Below are positions 9,357 through 19,343 of a DNA stretch of 64,000 nt, one piece after another (the first letter of the stretch is position 1; the number at the start of each line of letters is the position of its first letter). The notes under the pieces are model-generated. The model was not told the DNA's origin. It worked only from the letters and a program-made list of their open reading frames with translations, and did no database searches. The position numbers and the translations under genes were made by a program. The stretch covers positions 776,502-840,501 of the forward strand of contig QWOQ01000005.1 in NCBI GenBank assembly GCA_003669585.1, read 5' to 3'. This stretch comes from Planctomycetota bacterium (lineage in GTDB: Bacteria > Planctomycetota > Planctomycetia > Pirellulales > UBA1268).

Positions 9357-9853
9357 ACTTTTCTCTTTTGGGTGTCTTTATGACATCTGTCGATCGATCG
9401 TTGAATTCATTTCCAAGAAGCATTCTCGCTGTAAAAAAATGGTCTCTGCCTCTGTCGGAAATCACCATTTTCACTTCCATGGGCTTTGCCCAAAATAGCC
9501 TTTGGCGTCACTTCTCTACAATGCTGTCACAAAACAGGGCTGAGCCTTTCTCAAACTGCCCCGTAATACCGCAGAAAGCCATTCACTTCAGGTATTTTTT
9601 AACACCTTGCAGATTCGCGCAGCAGATTTTTCTCGATTTCTCATTGCAGGTTTCTCACTTTGAACTGATCGAGTCGTCCTGAAACATTTACAATACAAGC
9701 CCTCTGTTGTTCAATCGTCGTAGAAAAGAATAGGATTCACCTCGGCGACGGCGACTATTTTTTACTCTTTATTTCTGGCTTGTTCTATCCTTTTTGCTTG
9801 GCTGATTCAAAGAGCGATTGTAAGAAGATTTCCTGGTGTACAAGAGGTAACGG
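9357..9853. other. Intergenic region of 497 bases
   Basis: It lies between two divergent genes for secreted proteins. I see no tRNA-like fold, riboswitch core, convincing reading frame or terminator. It is AT-richer than its surroundings, with several T- and A-runs, and presumably contains both promoters. An AGAGG purine run lies just before the ATG at 9854. Confidence 0.5.
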
Positions 9854-11716
9854 ATGCTCACGAGATACGACATTGGAAAGAGAATCATGATGCAGTTTTT
9901 GACATCTGAAAAAAGAACCCTTTTTTTTGGCTTTGCATTTGTGACCGCGAGCGTTCTTTTGTTGAGCGGCCCCAGTCTTGGAGCCGATGAAGACGCTGTC
10001 GATGCTATCGACCCGAAAGCTTTGATCGAATCGCTCCTCAATGCAAAGGATGAAACTTCTAAAGTCAAAGCAATCGATGATCTTGCGTCCTTGCACTCGC
10101 AAGCAAAAGGAGCAATTGATCCACTTTCAGAACTTATGAAAGACCCACTGCCTCGCGTTCGATGGCACGCAGCCCGTGCACTCGGGATGATCGGTGTGGA
10201 TGCGATTACTAAAATTCCAGACATCATCAAACTTCTTGACGATTCCGATGCCCTCACAAAGACTCAGGCAGCAGCAGCCCTTGGAAACATACGAGAGGAT
10301 GACGAAAATGTCTCGGAAGAAAATGCTCTTGTTTATCGGGATGCTGCCGAATCAATCCTCAAGGTAATGCTTGATAAAGATCCACGAGTTCGACGGGCTG
10401 CGATGCGTTCGCTTCGTTGGTTCAAAATAGATCCTGAAAAACTCATTCCAGCCATCAGCGCTCAGCTGGAAAATGCCGATCCTTCGGTCATTGTTCCAGC
10501 ACTTCAAACCATGGCCGATATTGGAGTGGACGCGATTCCTATTTTGGTTAAAAGCCTTGAAAATCCAAAGTCGGCCTACTGGGCTACCGTTGCACTGATG
10601 GGAATGAATGCCGTCGCGGCTCCCGCCGTTCCGCAACTCACCATCCTTGCAGCCAGCGGTGAGACGGAAGAACGAATGCAGGCAATACTCGCACTGGCTT
10701 CCATTGGTGAACCAGCGAAGACGGCATCAAAAGTGCTTTTAGAATCGCTCGCCTCAAAAGAACCGTCGATCCAATATGCCTCAGCGTACGCCATTGGTGT
10801 TATTCGAGTTGCTGGAGCAAATAATGCACTCCAAAAGCTCACTCGTTCGACTGATCCATTTCTTAAAGAAATTTCCTGGTGGGCCCTCGCTCGAGTCAAT
10901 CCAACCGATAAAAAAATTGCTCAGCAGGCCGTTTCAGCGCTTCATGCTGCACTCAGCAATGAAAACCCCAACTTCAGACGAGCCGCAATCGAAGGACTGG
11001 CAAATCTTGATGGTATTGCAAAAGAATCTATTGCTCCTGATTTTGTAGCAGCTCTTACCGATAAGGATGTGGCGGTTCAATCGGCTGCTGCCGAGAGCCT
11101 TTTTCGAATGGGTTCAGCTTCCGTTGGAGTACTTTCCAAGTCGCTGGGTGACCCGGAACGACGCCTTATCGCGATTGATATTCTTTCCTCTTTGGGCAAA
11201 GAGGCATTGCCTGCAATGGATATTTTTATCAAGGGACTTTCTGACAAAGATCCTCAGTTTCGTGGAGACTGTGCCATGGGGCTTGCGGGAATCGGTTCTG
11301 GTTCTTTGAAGGCTGTGCCGAACTTGATCAAGCTTCTCGATGACGACGATACTGGGGCTCGAGTTTCCGCTTCCTATGCACTGGGACGAATTGGAGTCGA
11401 TGCACGAGCTGCCATTCCAAAGCTCCTTCTGCTGGCGTCTTCGGAAGAAAAAATGGGAGCGCCAGTGGCCTCCTGGGCACTCTTGAAAATAGATCCTTCA
11501 AATAAGGATTTTATTCAATCTGCCATTCCGAAACTTCGCACCGCACTTCGCAGCCCGATGGAAATGATCAGGCTCGAGGCAGCGATAGCGCTGGGTGAGG
11601 TTGGACAACCTGCCCGCGAGGCTGTTCCCATTCTTGAACTCATTGCCGACGACGATCCCGCACCGAGCGTCAGATCTGCTGCAGCCGACGCTTTAACAAA
11701 AATTCGCGGCTCATGA
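9854..11716 (+). CDS. Secreted HEAT-repeat (PBS lyase-like) protein
   Basis: 620 residues with an N-terminal hydrophobic segment (about 22-43, ending SGPSLGAD), so the protein is probably exported. The rest is a run of HEAT/PBS-lyase-type repeats of about 35-40 residues, e.g. LPRVRWHAARALGMIG, DSDALTKTQAAAALGNI, DPRVRRAAMRSL, GARVSASYALGRIG and PAPSVRSAAADALTKI. HEAT solenoids bind proteins; no enzyme domain is attached. The start at 9854 follows an AGAGG; the internal MMQF (near 11) would also keep the signal peptide. The gene stands alone and its partner is unknown. Confidence 0.88.
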   Translation: MLTRYDIGKRIMMQFLTSEKRTLFFGFAFVTASVLLLSGPSLGADEDAVDAIDPKALIESLLNAKDETSKVKAIDDLASLHSQAKGAIDPLSELMKDPLPRVRWHAARALGMIGVDAITKIPDIIKLLDDSDALTKTQAAAALGNIREDDENVSEENALVYRDAAESILKVMLDKDPRVRRAAMRSLRWFKIDPEKLIPAISAQLENADPSVIVPALQTMADIGVDAIPILVKSLENPKSAYWATVALMGMNAVAAPAVPQLTILAASGETEERMQAILALASIGEPAKTASKVLLESLASKEPSIQYASAYAIGVIRVAGANNALQKLTRSTDPFLKEISWWALARVNPTDKKIAQQAVSALHAALSNENPNFRRAAIEGLANLDGIAKESIAPDFVAALTDKDVAVQSAAAESLFRMGSASVGVLSKSLGDPERRLIAIDILSSLGKEALPAMDIFIKGLSDKDPQFRGDCAMGLAGIGSGSLKAVPNLIKLLDDDDTGARVSASYALGRIGVDARAAIPKLLLLASSEEKMGAPVASWALLKIDPSNKDFIQSAIPKLRTALRSPMEMIRLEAAIALGEVGQPAREAVPILELIADDDPAPSVRSAAADALTKIRGS

Positions 11717-12012
11717 GCAATCCGCACAATCAGAGAGTTTGCTTTTTTGGAAATACTCTACGGATTCGCTAGGGTGCGCAGGCAGCGTCGACAGGATTTA
11801 TGGTAACCACTTTGTGCTCTGTGTCCTTGAAGTGGGGCAACCGGTACGGGCCACCAACGAGCGCACTTTAGAACCGGCTTTCTAAAAACCGATTCTTTGG
11901 TTGGTGAAAAAGAAGTGTTCCAGAACTCTGAGAATTGTTTCTTCCGAGTTCTTTTGCTTTGTAAAGCAGTATTAGCGGCACTTCGTTCGAAAGTGTTTCG
12001 AGGAGTTCGTCG

Positions 12013-12573
12013 ATGAAAACCAATAGTGTTGGAACTTTTCTTCACCGTTTGTACCTAACTCGTTTGCGAAAACCGGCATCGGATCGTTTTCTTTACCGAA
12101 CGATCTTCGCTCACAAGCCCTGTCAAATACTTGAACTTGGAATTGACTCGCTCGACCGAACTGGCCGGATGATCAAGCTCGCTCTTTCCTGGGGAATATC
12201 TCATCCGCTGCGTTATGTTGGAGTTGATCTTTTTGAGGCCCGTGAAACCAACTCAAGTCGCGACACGTCCTTGAAATTTTCTTACAAAACGCTCCGCGCT
12301 CTCTCGACAAACGTGCAACTCGTACCAGGAACTCCAGATTCGGTGCTTCCTCGAATGTGCAACCATCTTGGAAACTTTGATTTCGTTCTTGTCTCGCTCG
12401 ATGCGATCGAGAAGACATCGGATCGATCCTGGTTCTTTATTCCCCGAATAACCTTGCCAACGAGCATCGTTTTGGTTGAGGAGGCACGGGGAAGTTCTCG
12501 CTCGTGGAAGATCCTTTCGCGACCAGAGATTGAACGAAAAGCCTCGGCCGGGCTTTCGAAGCGAGCGGGCTGA
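12013..12573 (+). CDS. Methyltransferase-fold-like hypothetical protein
   Basis: 186 residues. The segment PCQILELGIDSLDRTGRMIKLA resembles motif I of class I SAM-dependent methyltransferases (ELG-x-G-like, with Ile-Asp where a second Gly is expected), followed by LRYVGVDLFEA, which resembles the acidic end of strand 2. A later FDFVLVSLDAI could be strand 4. No catalytic domain can be assigned and the glycine-rich loop is incomplete, so it may be a non-catalytic relative. The start has a GAGG 9-12 bases upstream. It is separated from leuC by 190 bases. Function unknown. Confidence 0.6.
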   Translation: MKTNSVGTFLHRLYLTRLRKPASDRFLYRTIFAHKPCQILELGIDSLDRTGRMIKLALSWGISHPLRYVGVDLFEARETNSSRDTSLKFSYKTLRALSTNVQLVPGTPDSVLPRMCNHLGNFDFVLVSLDAIEKTSDRSWFFIPRITLPTSIVLVEEARGSSRSWKILSRPEIERKASAGLSKRAG

Positions 12574-12763
12574 ACCCTGCGCCTGTGGAATGCTTTCGTC
12601 AACAAAGCTATAGTTCGGCTGGTCGTCAGCATGTGTGAGTCAACTCCGTGCGTATGCGTCATGGATCTGCTTGTCAAAGATTTTTTTGACCACTAACTCT
12701 CTTTTTTTTCGCCTGTATCGCTCACCTCAATCTTCACTTAAAAGTTGAAAGCATAGAAACTTC

Positions 12764-14173
12764 ATGACAACGACTCCGCGAACCCTGCTCGAAAAGATCT
12801 GGGACGAACACCTTGTCTGCTCTCCTGAAGGCGAACAACCGATTCTCTACGTTGATTTGCATCTTGTGCACGAGGTCACCAGTCCGCAGGCTTTCGAGGG
12901 GCTTCGACTTGCCTCTCGGAAAGTGCGACGGCCCGAAACAACGTTTGCAACTCTTGATCACAACGTGCCCACAACAGATCGCAGGCTACCGATTGCCGAT
13001 CCAATTTCTGCGCAGCAAATCGATACACTTCGCCACAACTGTCAGGAATTTGGTGTTCGTCTTTTTGATTTAGGTGATGCCGATCAAGGAATTGTTCATG
13101 TCATTGGTCCTGAACTCGGACTGACTCAGCCTGGCATGACAATCGTTTGCGGTGATAGCCATACCGCTACGCATGGAGCCATGGGTGCGCTTGCCTTTGG
13201 AATCGGTACCAGTGAAGTCGAACATGTGCTGGCAACTCAAACGCTTCGCCAATCTCGCCCTCGCTCAATGGAAGTGCGAGTGGATGGCATCTTGCCTCAT
13301 GGCGTCACTGCAAAAGACCTTGTTCTCTATCTGATCGGGAAACTGTCCACGGAGGGAGGGGCCGGGTATGTGATCGAATACACCGGACAGGTCATCCGAC
13401 AACTCAGCATGGAAGAACGAATGACCGTTTGTAACATGTCGATTGAAGCTGGCGCTCGTGCTGGCATGATCGCTCCAGATTCCAAAACATTCGACTACCT
13501 TCGGGGACGGGATCATGCACCTCGAGATTTTGACAAAGCCGTCGCACGCTGGGAGCAGCTGCCGACTGATGCTCTGGCCGTCTACGATCGAGTGGAACTT
13601 TTCAAAGCCGCTGACGTCGTGCCGCAGGTAACGTGGGGAACCAATCCGGCACAAGTCATTGGTGTCGACGGCACCATTCCCGATCCAGCCAATTTTTCGG
13701 ATGAAGCCGATCGCAGTTCAGCGATCAGAGCACTTGAGTACATGGGTTTGGAAAGTGGCAGACAGGTTGTTGATATTTCTGTTGATCGAGTTTTTATCGG
13801 TTCGTGCACCAACAGCCGCATTGAAGACCTTCGTGCTGCCGCCGATGTGGTACGAGGACATCAAGTCTCTTCAAGCGTTCATGCAATGGTGGTGCCGGGA
13901 AGTGGTCGAGTCAAAAGACAGGCTGAGCAAGAAGGGCTCGATACAATATTTCTAAACGCTGGCTTTGAATGGCGAGAAGCTGGATGCAGCATGTGTTTAG
14001 GAATGAACCCCGATACTCTTTCTCCCGGTGAGCGCTGCGCATCGACGAGCAATCGAAATTTTGAAGGACGTCAGGGCAAGGGAGGCCGAACCCATCTCGT
14101 CTCACCTGCTATGGCTGCTGCGGCTGCAATTGCAGGTCATTTTGTTGATATTCGTACGTGGCACTATCGCTGA
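12764..14173 (+). CDS. leuC: 3-isopropylmalate dehydratase large subunit LeuC
   Basis: LeuC with LeuD isomerises 2-isopropylmalate to 3-isopropylmalate in leucine synthesis using a [4Fe-4S] cluster. The protein (469 residues, normal length) shows [12 protein letters not shown] at the N-terminus, [20 protein letters not shown], the cluster-ligand motifs IGSCTNSR and GCSMCLGMN, and the closing [20 protein letters not shown]. All three cluster cysteines are visible. The leuD gene follows on the same strand after 111 bases, so the heterodimer is encoded together. Confidence 0.97.
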   Translation: MTTTPRTLLEKIWDEHLVCSPEGEQPILYVDLHLVHEVTSPQAFEGLRLASRKVRRPETTFATLDHNVPTTDRRLPIADPISAQQIDTLRHNCQEFGVRLFDLGDADQGIVHVIGPELGLTQPGMTIVCGDSHTATHGAMGALAFGIGTSEVEHVLATQTLRQSRPRSMEVRVDGILPHGVTAKDLVLYLIGKLSTEGGAGYVIEYTGQVIRQLSMEERMTVCNMSIEAGARAGMIAPDSKTFDYLRGRDHAPRDFDKAVARWEQLPTDALAVYDRVELFKAADVVPQVTWGTNPAQVIGVDGTIPDPANFSDEADRSSAIRALEYMGLESGRQVVDISVDRVFIGSCTNSRIEDLRAAADVVRGHQVSSSVHAMVVPGSGRVKRQAEQEGLDTIFLNAGFEWREAGCSMCLGMNPDTLSPGERCASTSNRNFEGRQGKGGRTHLVSPAMAAAAAIAGHFVDIRTWHYR

Positions 14174-14284
14174 TACTTTCGTCTTGTCGCTGCCGACTGG
14201 CTTTTGAATTTTCGTCCAATATTTTTCATTTTTCCGTATAGTCATCGTTCCTCATTTTTTTCATTTCAAAAAAGAATTTCTTGT

Positions 14285-14893
14285 ATGCAACCTTTCGTGA
14301 CACACACTGGGATTGTCGCTTCTCTCGATCGGGCAAATGTCGATACCGATCAAATCATTCCAAAACAGTTTCTCAAACGTATCGAACGTACTGGATTTGG
14401 TCAGTACTTATTCTTTGATTGGAGATTTCTTGCTGATGGATCGCTGAACTCACAATTTGAACTCAATCACCCTAAAATGAACGGTGCCAGTATTCTGCTT
14501 GCACGACGCAACTTCGGATGCGGCTCGAGTCGAGAGCACGCCCCATGGTCGTTGGCCGACTATGGATTTAGGGTGATCATTGCACCTTCCTTCGCTGATA
14601 TTTTTTTCTCCAACTGTTTTCAGAACGGGATTCTTCCGATTCGTCTTCCCGAAGAAGATATTGCAGAACTTTTTCAACGTGCCTCGCGGGATCAACCGTA
14701 TCGTCTTTCGGCCAGTCTTGAGACATGCCTGCTCACGGATGACGCAGGATTCTCTCGTTCAATTGAAATCGAGCCATTTCGACGAAAGTGCATGCTTGAG
14801 GGGCTTGATCATATTGGGCTTTCCTTGCGGCAATCAAAGAGCATTCTCGAATGGGAGACGGCTCATGGTCTCGCCGATTCCAAAGCCGTATGA
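14285..14893 (+). CDS. leuD: 3-isopropylmalate dehydratase small subunit LeuD
   Basis: The swivel-domain partner of LeuC. The start is set at the ATG of MQPFVTHTGIVASLDRANVD because the family N-terminus begins there; the reading frame is open 27 codons further upstream but that part is Phe/Ser-rich and unlike LeuD. Motifs include NVDTDQIIPKQFLKRI, FGCGSSREHAPWSL, GFRVIIAPSFADIFFSNCFQNGIL. Length is 202 residues, normal for the family. It directly follows leuC. Confidence 0.97.
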   Translation: MQPFVTHTGIVASLDRANVDTDQIIPKQFLKRIERTGFGQYLFFDWRFLADGSLNSQFELNHPKMNGASILLARRNFGCGSSREHAPWSLADYGFRVIIAPSFADIFFSNCFQNGILPIRLPEEDIAELFQRASRDQPYRLSASLETCLLTDDAGFSRSIEIEPFRRKCMLEGLDHIGLSLRQSKSILEWETAHGLADSKAV

Positions 14894-15070
14894 CTTCTGC
14901 GTAGATCTGTGGTAAACCTGCAGCGGCTTCGGGCCAAAGGTTTGTGCGTGTATATGCTCGAATAATTGTCCTTGAAGCCCTTGTGGTACGATTTGTGTTC
15001 GTATGAAAATAATTCCATTGGCATTGTGTGACATGTCAATGAAGAGCGTTCTTACTAGGAAATACCCTGC

Positions 15071-16219
15071 ATGTTTCTTGGTCGTATTTATTGGCGATGG
15101 GTTCCTCGAACCATCTTTTCAGGGTGCGCATTGGCATCTGTTTTCTTTTTTGTGGGACAGATGGGACGAATCAATGCTGCTCCCGATTCTCCTGAGTCCA
15201 ACTCGAGCGAGCAGGGCAGTCTCCTGACTGAAATCGCGGAAGACATAAAGATTGTCACGATTGTTGAGGGGCTTATCGGTGCACGGGGCATTGCGGTGCA
15301 GCCAAATGGGCAAACAATTTTTGTAACCAACAGCATCTCCGGAGAAATCCTCGCCTACGATGCGTCTGAGTCCACGCGGCGCTGGGTTGCGGTTTCTGCT
15401 CCTGCTCAGAAAGATGACGTAGTGGCAGTTGCGTGTCTCGACTCAAGTGCAATTGCTGTGCTTGCTCACATCAAAAATGATTGGTTTATTCGTACTCATA
15501 GACTTGAACCCCCCGGAACCTCAAGCGACGGGGCTTTGCCCTTACAAACAGTGCCACTGAAAAGTTCTGGAACGGGGGACGCGCAATCCGCTGAATCTTC
15601 TATTCAGTCAGTTTCTCCTCAGGAAAACGCTTCTGTTGTGCCAAGCCTTTCTGTAAGCCTTGCTCGAAACTGGTTTGTTATTTGCGGACTACCTCCACCA
15701 CTTCCTTCACTTGTTCGCGGCGCAATTGGTGGAGTTCGCCTTGGAAAACTTGATGCTCGATCGCGTTCGTTGCGGGAAGAACGACCTTTTTTAGCGATTG
15801 GCAGTCCACGCGAAGAACTGGTTCTTTTTTTCCCTTTGCCAAATCAAGATTCAACTCTGCCGGAGGTTTGTCGACTCACTTTCTTCACGCATAATGGAGC
15901 CTTCCGGCTCCTTTCGCTCGATACTTCGCTTGAATCGGTTTCGGCTGCGACATTCTGCCGAAAGACAGGCGTTCTGTGGTCAATCGCAGGCTCTGTGAAT
16001 TCGACAACATGTCCTCGAGGCATCTGGCGTATCGATGCAGCCCTGCGAGCAGGAGAACAAATCACACAATCAACCTGCGTCGCAAAAATGGATGCAGCAA
16101 AGGGTCTTGCGTGTCTTTCTGATGGTTCTCTCATTGCGATTTGCAATACACCTGGCGATGCCAATACACACAAGCTCGTGAAACTGCACGTCACGGCAAA
16201 TCCTCAACCCGCTCCGTAA
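15071..16219 (+). CDS. Secreted propeller-like hypothetical protein
   Basis: 382 residues with an N-terminal hydrophobic segment ending near GRINA (about residue 36), so exported. After it comes a segment RGIAVQPNGQTIFVTNSISGEILAY and a C-terminal AKGLACLSDGSLIAICNT. Both resemble blades of NHL/SMP-30-like beta-propellers. The middle, around residues 150-190, is Ser/Pro-rich and looks like a flexible insert. No catalytic residues can be named. An AGGA ten bases before the ATG supports the start. Function unknown. Confidence 0.6.
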   Translation: MFLGRIYWRWVPRTIFSGCALASVFFFVGQMGRINAAPDSPESNSSEQGSLLTEIAEDIKIVTIVEGLIGARGIAVQPNGQTIFVTNSISGEILAYDASESTRRWVAVSAPAQKDDVVAVACLDSSAIAVLAHIKNDWFIRTHRLEPPGTSSDGALPLQTVPLKSSGTGDAQSAESSIQSVSPQENASVVPSLSVSLARNWFVICGLPPPLPSLVRGAIGGVRLGKLDARSRSLREERPFLAIGSPREELVLFFPLPNQDSTLPEVCRLTFFTHNGAFRLLSLDTSLESVSAATFCRKTGVLWSIAGSVNSTTCPRGIWRIDAALRAGEQITQSTCVAKMDAAKGLACLSDGSLIAICNTPGDANTHKLVKLHVTANPQPAP

Positions 16220-16278
16220 ATACTGTCTTTTGATCTATTTTTTTGTTCGATTGTTCGCCTCTTTACAATGAGATTGTC

Positions 16279-16608
16279 ATGTCTGTTTCCCGGCGACACA
16301 AAATTGAAGCCATGCTGCTCGATGAACCGGACGATATTTTTCTACGGTACAGCCTGGCGGTTGAATTGTGCGGGGAGAACGAATGGGAAACCGGGCATGC
16401 GATGCTTGTGCAACTCACCCACATGACTCCGCCCTATGTGCCAGCATTTTTTATGATTGCCAACCAGGCCGTACCGAAAGGACTTCTGGATACAGCCCGT
16501 AGTGCGCTTCGTGATGGTATTGAAGAAGCGCGCCGGCAGGGAAATACCCACGCCGCTGGTGAAATGGCTGGGTTGCTGGCCACTCTTGGGGAGTTTGGAG
16601 AAACCTGA
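16279..16608 (+). CDS. Small TPR-like protein
   Basis: About 109 residues from the ATG at 16279; the frame is open 12 codons earlier without similarity. The sequence is helical and has the spacing of two or three tetratricopeptide-like hairpins: DDIFLRYSLAVELCGENEWETG, YVPAFFMIANQAVPKGLLDTAR, AAGEMAGLLATLGE. There is no signal peptide, so it should be cytoplasmic. TPR proteins mediate protein contacts; no partner is evident. bioB follows after 220 bases. Confidence 0.65.
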   Translation: MSVSRRHKIEAMLLDEPDDIFLRYSLAVELCGENEWETGHAMLVQLTHMTPPYVPAFFMIANQAVPKGLLDTARSALRDGIEEARRQGNTHAAGEMAGLLATLGEFGET

Positions 16609-16828
16609 GATTTTCCACGTTTTGTTCGCACATTGAAAACGATCAGACAGATGACTACGCCTTCCTCATCATCTCTATTCTGGAGCCAGTTTTCCGTTTG
16701 CACCACGTTTTGTGACGAACGCATTGAGCGAACAGAGTTCAATCCCGTACATTCTGCACAACGCTCCACGGCTTTGTTTCTCGATCTTCTCGTTCGCTCC
16801 TGGCATTGAAAGGTTTCTGAGGTTTTCT

Positions 16829-17893
16829 ATGTCGACTGTTCAATCGCTTTCAAAATCTCCCCTCTCCGGCAATCACTGGAATGAACTCGCATCAAAAGTT
16901 CTCCGTGAAGAAGACATCTCACGGAGCGATGCTGTTCATATTCTTGAATCCTCTGATGAAGAACTTCTTGATCTTCTTGCTGCAACGTTTCGAGTTCGAC
17001 GGCATTTTTTCGGAACAACCGTACAGCTCTTTTTTCTGATGAATGCGAAAAGTGGACTCTGCCCCGAAGACTGTAGCTACTGCTCGCAATCAAAGATTTC
17101 CGAGGCAGAAATTCCTCGCTATAATTTTTTAAGCGAACCCCAACTGCTCGAGGGTGCCCGCATGGCTGCTGAGCGAAACAGCAAAACCTATTGCATCGTG
17201 ATTTCTGCTCGAGGTCCATCCGAACGCGAACTTGAGGCCGTCTGTCGAATTGTTCCGAAGATCAAAGCTCAGTTTAATCTGAATATCTGTGCCTGTTTAG
17301 GACTGCTTACTCCGCAGCAGGCGCAGCGTCTTGCCGCTGCAGGCGTTGACAAGGTGAACCACAATCTCAACACAAGCCGACGTCACTATGCGAACATCTG
17401 TTCAACGCATACCTATGACGAACGAGTCGGCACGCTTGAAGCATGTCGCGATGCTGGGTTAGCATTATGCAGTGGAGGTATTATCGGAATGGGCGAAACC
17501 CATGAGGATTTGGTCGACATGGCAATGGATCTCAGGTCGATGCACGTTGAATCGATTCCGGTTAATTTTCTTAATTCCATCGATGGAACGCCACTGCAGG
17601 GCACCTCCCAACTCAATCCACGAGACTGCCTTCGCGCGTTATGTATGATGCGATTTGTCAACCCTTCCTCAGAGTTGAGAATTGCTGGTGGCCGAGAGAT
17701 CCATCTTCGGAGCATGCAAGCTCTGGGGTTCTACGCCGCAAATTCAATTTTCATAGGTGATTATCTCACTACCAAGGGTCAACTTCCCGAAGAAGATTAT
17801 TCGATGATTCGTGACCTTGGATTCACTCTTTCAACTGGTCTCGAGTCAGGAGAGCCACCGACGATAGCCGGCCTTACACCTTTGGAAAAATAG
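16829..17893 (+). CDS. bioB: Biotin synthase BioB
   Basis: Radical SAM enzyme that inserts sulfur into dethiobiotin. The radical SAM cysteines are in CPEDCSYC at about residues 78-85, followed by YCIVISARGP, the GxGE-like IIGMGETHEDLVD, and PVNFLNSIDGTPL. The 354-residue length from the ATG at 16829 fits BioB (about 320-350); the frame is open upstream to 16712 without similarity. No other biotin genes are next to it, so the rest of the pathway must be elsewhere or biotin precursors are imported. Confidence 0.96.
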   Translation: MSTVQSLSKSPLSGNHWNELASKVLREEDISRSDAVHILESSDEELLDLLAATFRVRRHFFGTTVQLFFLMNAKSGLCPEDCSYCSQSKISEAEIPRYNFLSEPQLLEGARMAAERNSKTYCIVISARGPSERELEAVCRIVPKIKAQFNLNICACLGLLTPQQAQRLAAAGVDKVNHNLNTSRRHYANICSTHTYDERVGTLEACRDAGLALCSGGIIGMGETHEDLVDMAMDLRSMHVESIPVNFLNSIDGTPLQGTSQLNPRDCLRALCMMRFVNPSSELRIAGGREIHLRSMQALGFYAANSIFIGDYLTTKGQLPEEDYSMIRDLGFTLSTGLESGEPPTIAGLTPLEK

Positions 17894-18144
17894 TTCTTCA
17901 TTCACGCGATGGCGATGCAGTGACAAGGCTCACGAATGAGTTCTCGGTTCTTACCTGTGCTGCGTCATTCACCCCACTCACGCACATTCTGACGGCGCTT
18001 TTTTATCTGTCGAACAAAAGCTTGCCCTTTCTAGGCTGACTTCCCAGTCTCTGCCTTCTCAATTCAGACACATATCTAAAAGCCGATTTGTCCAAAGTGA
18101 TTCCTGCAACTGAGCCGATAAACCGATCGGTCAAGTTTTTTTGT

Positions 18145-18150
18145 AGGAGA
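18145..18150 (+). promoter_or_regulatory. Strong Shine-Dalgarno site for the DUF11 protein
   Basis: AGGAGA lies six bases before the ATG at 18157. It selects that start over one at 18088 and places the signal peptide at the N-terminus. Confidence 0.6.
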
Positions 18151-18156
18151 TGCACA

Positions 18157-19326
18157 ATGAGATCGAGAACCGCTATCGAGTCACTGATTATCGGAGGACT
18201 TGCTGCAGTTGCATCGTGGTGTGGCCTGCAAGCTGTCTGTGCTGATGAAATGGATCCCAGGAGGGATCCGACTTCAGCTTCATCACATACAGAGACTGCT
18301 GCCGAATACCGCCGAATGATTCACTGGCCTTCTCGATCTTCGCACCAGGAGACACGCATCAGTTTTGATGAACTTGTACAGTCAGAACCTTCATTCATCG
18401 CACCACCGCGTCTGAATCCCACGCTGCACAGTGCATCTCCTCATTCGCAGAAATCCTCCACGAAAAGCAACCATCGACACACTGCCGTAGAGCCACAACG
18501 CACGCAGTCGGTGACTGAGAAAGATCCCTTTGCTGACACCAGCAGGCCAGTTTCAATCAAGTCACGATCTCGATCAAAACACATTCCGGAGGGATTCGCT
18601 ATTGTCGCGATTTCGGATGAATCAACTGCCGGCACCGGTCGAGAGCCACTTTCGAAACGGATTGTTTCGATGACCTCCTGTGTGCTGATTACTCCTCTCA
18701 ATCCACTCATTCAAACGCTCGGCGAGGTTCCTGAGGATCACGAAGATTCGATTCAAATGCCTGCACTCGATCTCCCAGAAGATGTTGATTTTTTTATTGA
18801 TGACATTGATGCTGAGAAGTTTTCTGAAAGTGATATCGATTCTTCAAAAGACGTCGATCAACCGATTGATACCGATTTTTCAGAGACTCAGTTGACCCTT
18901 CTCTCGATGCCCAGTCGCACTACGATTGGATCCGGGCAGCACTTCAACTGGGTGATTACTCTTTCGAACACTGGCGACACACCTGCACACAATGTTCTTG
19001 TGAGCGTTTTCTTTGGAGACGGGGTCGAACCGATTGCTGTGCCTGACTCGACAGGTGTTGTCGGTTCTGGTGCTGTGCGTCTGACAGAAATTAAAACAAT
19101 CGCTCCTGGACAAACAATTGAAATGGAAATTAAAACCCTCGCACAAGGCACTGGTGACGTTGCTTTTTGCACGATCGTTGAATGCAAAAACTTGTCGGAG
19201 CCCCTACTCGACGAGGGATCAATCCACATTGTGCCCGCTAAACTTTTGCAACCCAAGGTCCGACTTGGTGAAGCAGGCTCTGTGTTCGAATTCAATAGCC
19301 GCGAAACAACCGTTGAAAGTCGTTGA
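18157..19326 (+). CDS. Secreted DUF11-domain protein
   Basis: 389 residues from the ATG at 18157. The N-terminus has a signal peptide (IIGGLAAVASWCGLQAVCA, cleavage near residue 29). A long Ser/Pro/His-rich linker is followed by a strongly acidic stretch (DVDFFIDDIDAEKFSESDID) and then a C-terminal DUF11/CARDB-like Ig-fold domain: GSGQHFNWVITLSNTGDTPA, NVLVSVFFGDGVEPI, TIAPGQTIEMEIKT. Such domains occur on bacterial surfaces. It is convergent with the M24 peptidase gene, only 17 bases apart. Role at the envelope is inferred; function unknown. Confidence 0.75.
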   Translation: MRSRTAIESLIIGGLAAVASWCGLQAVCADEMDPRRDPTSASSHTETAAEYRRMIHWPSRSSHQETRISFDELVQSEPSFIAPPRLNPTLHSASPHSQKSSTKSNHRHTAVEPQRTQSVTEKDPFADTSRPVSIKSRSRSKHIPEGFAIVAISDESTAGTGREPLSKRIVSMTSCVLITPLNPLIQTLGEVPEDHEDSIQMPALDLPEDVDFFIDDIDAEKFSESDIDSSKDVDQPIDTDFSETQLTLLSMPSRTTIGSGQHFNWVITLSNTGDTPAHNVLVSVFFGDGVEPIAVPDSTGVVGSGAVRLTEIKTIAPGQTIEMEIKTLAQGTGDVAFCTIVECKNLSEPLLDEGSIHIVPAKLLQPKVRLGEAGSVFEFNSRETTVESR

Positions 19327-19343
19327 ATCGCAGATACATCGTT

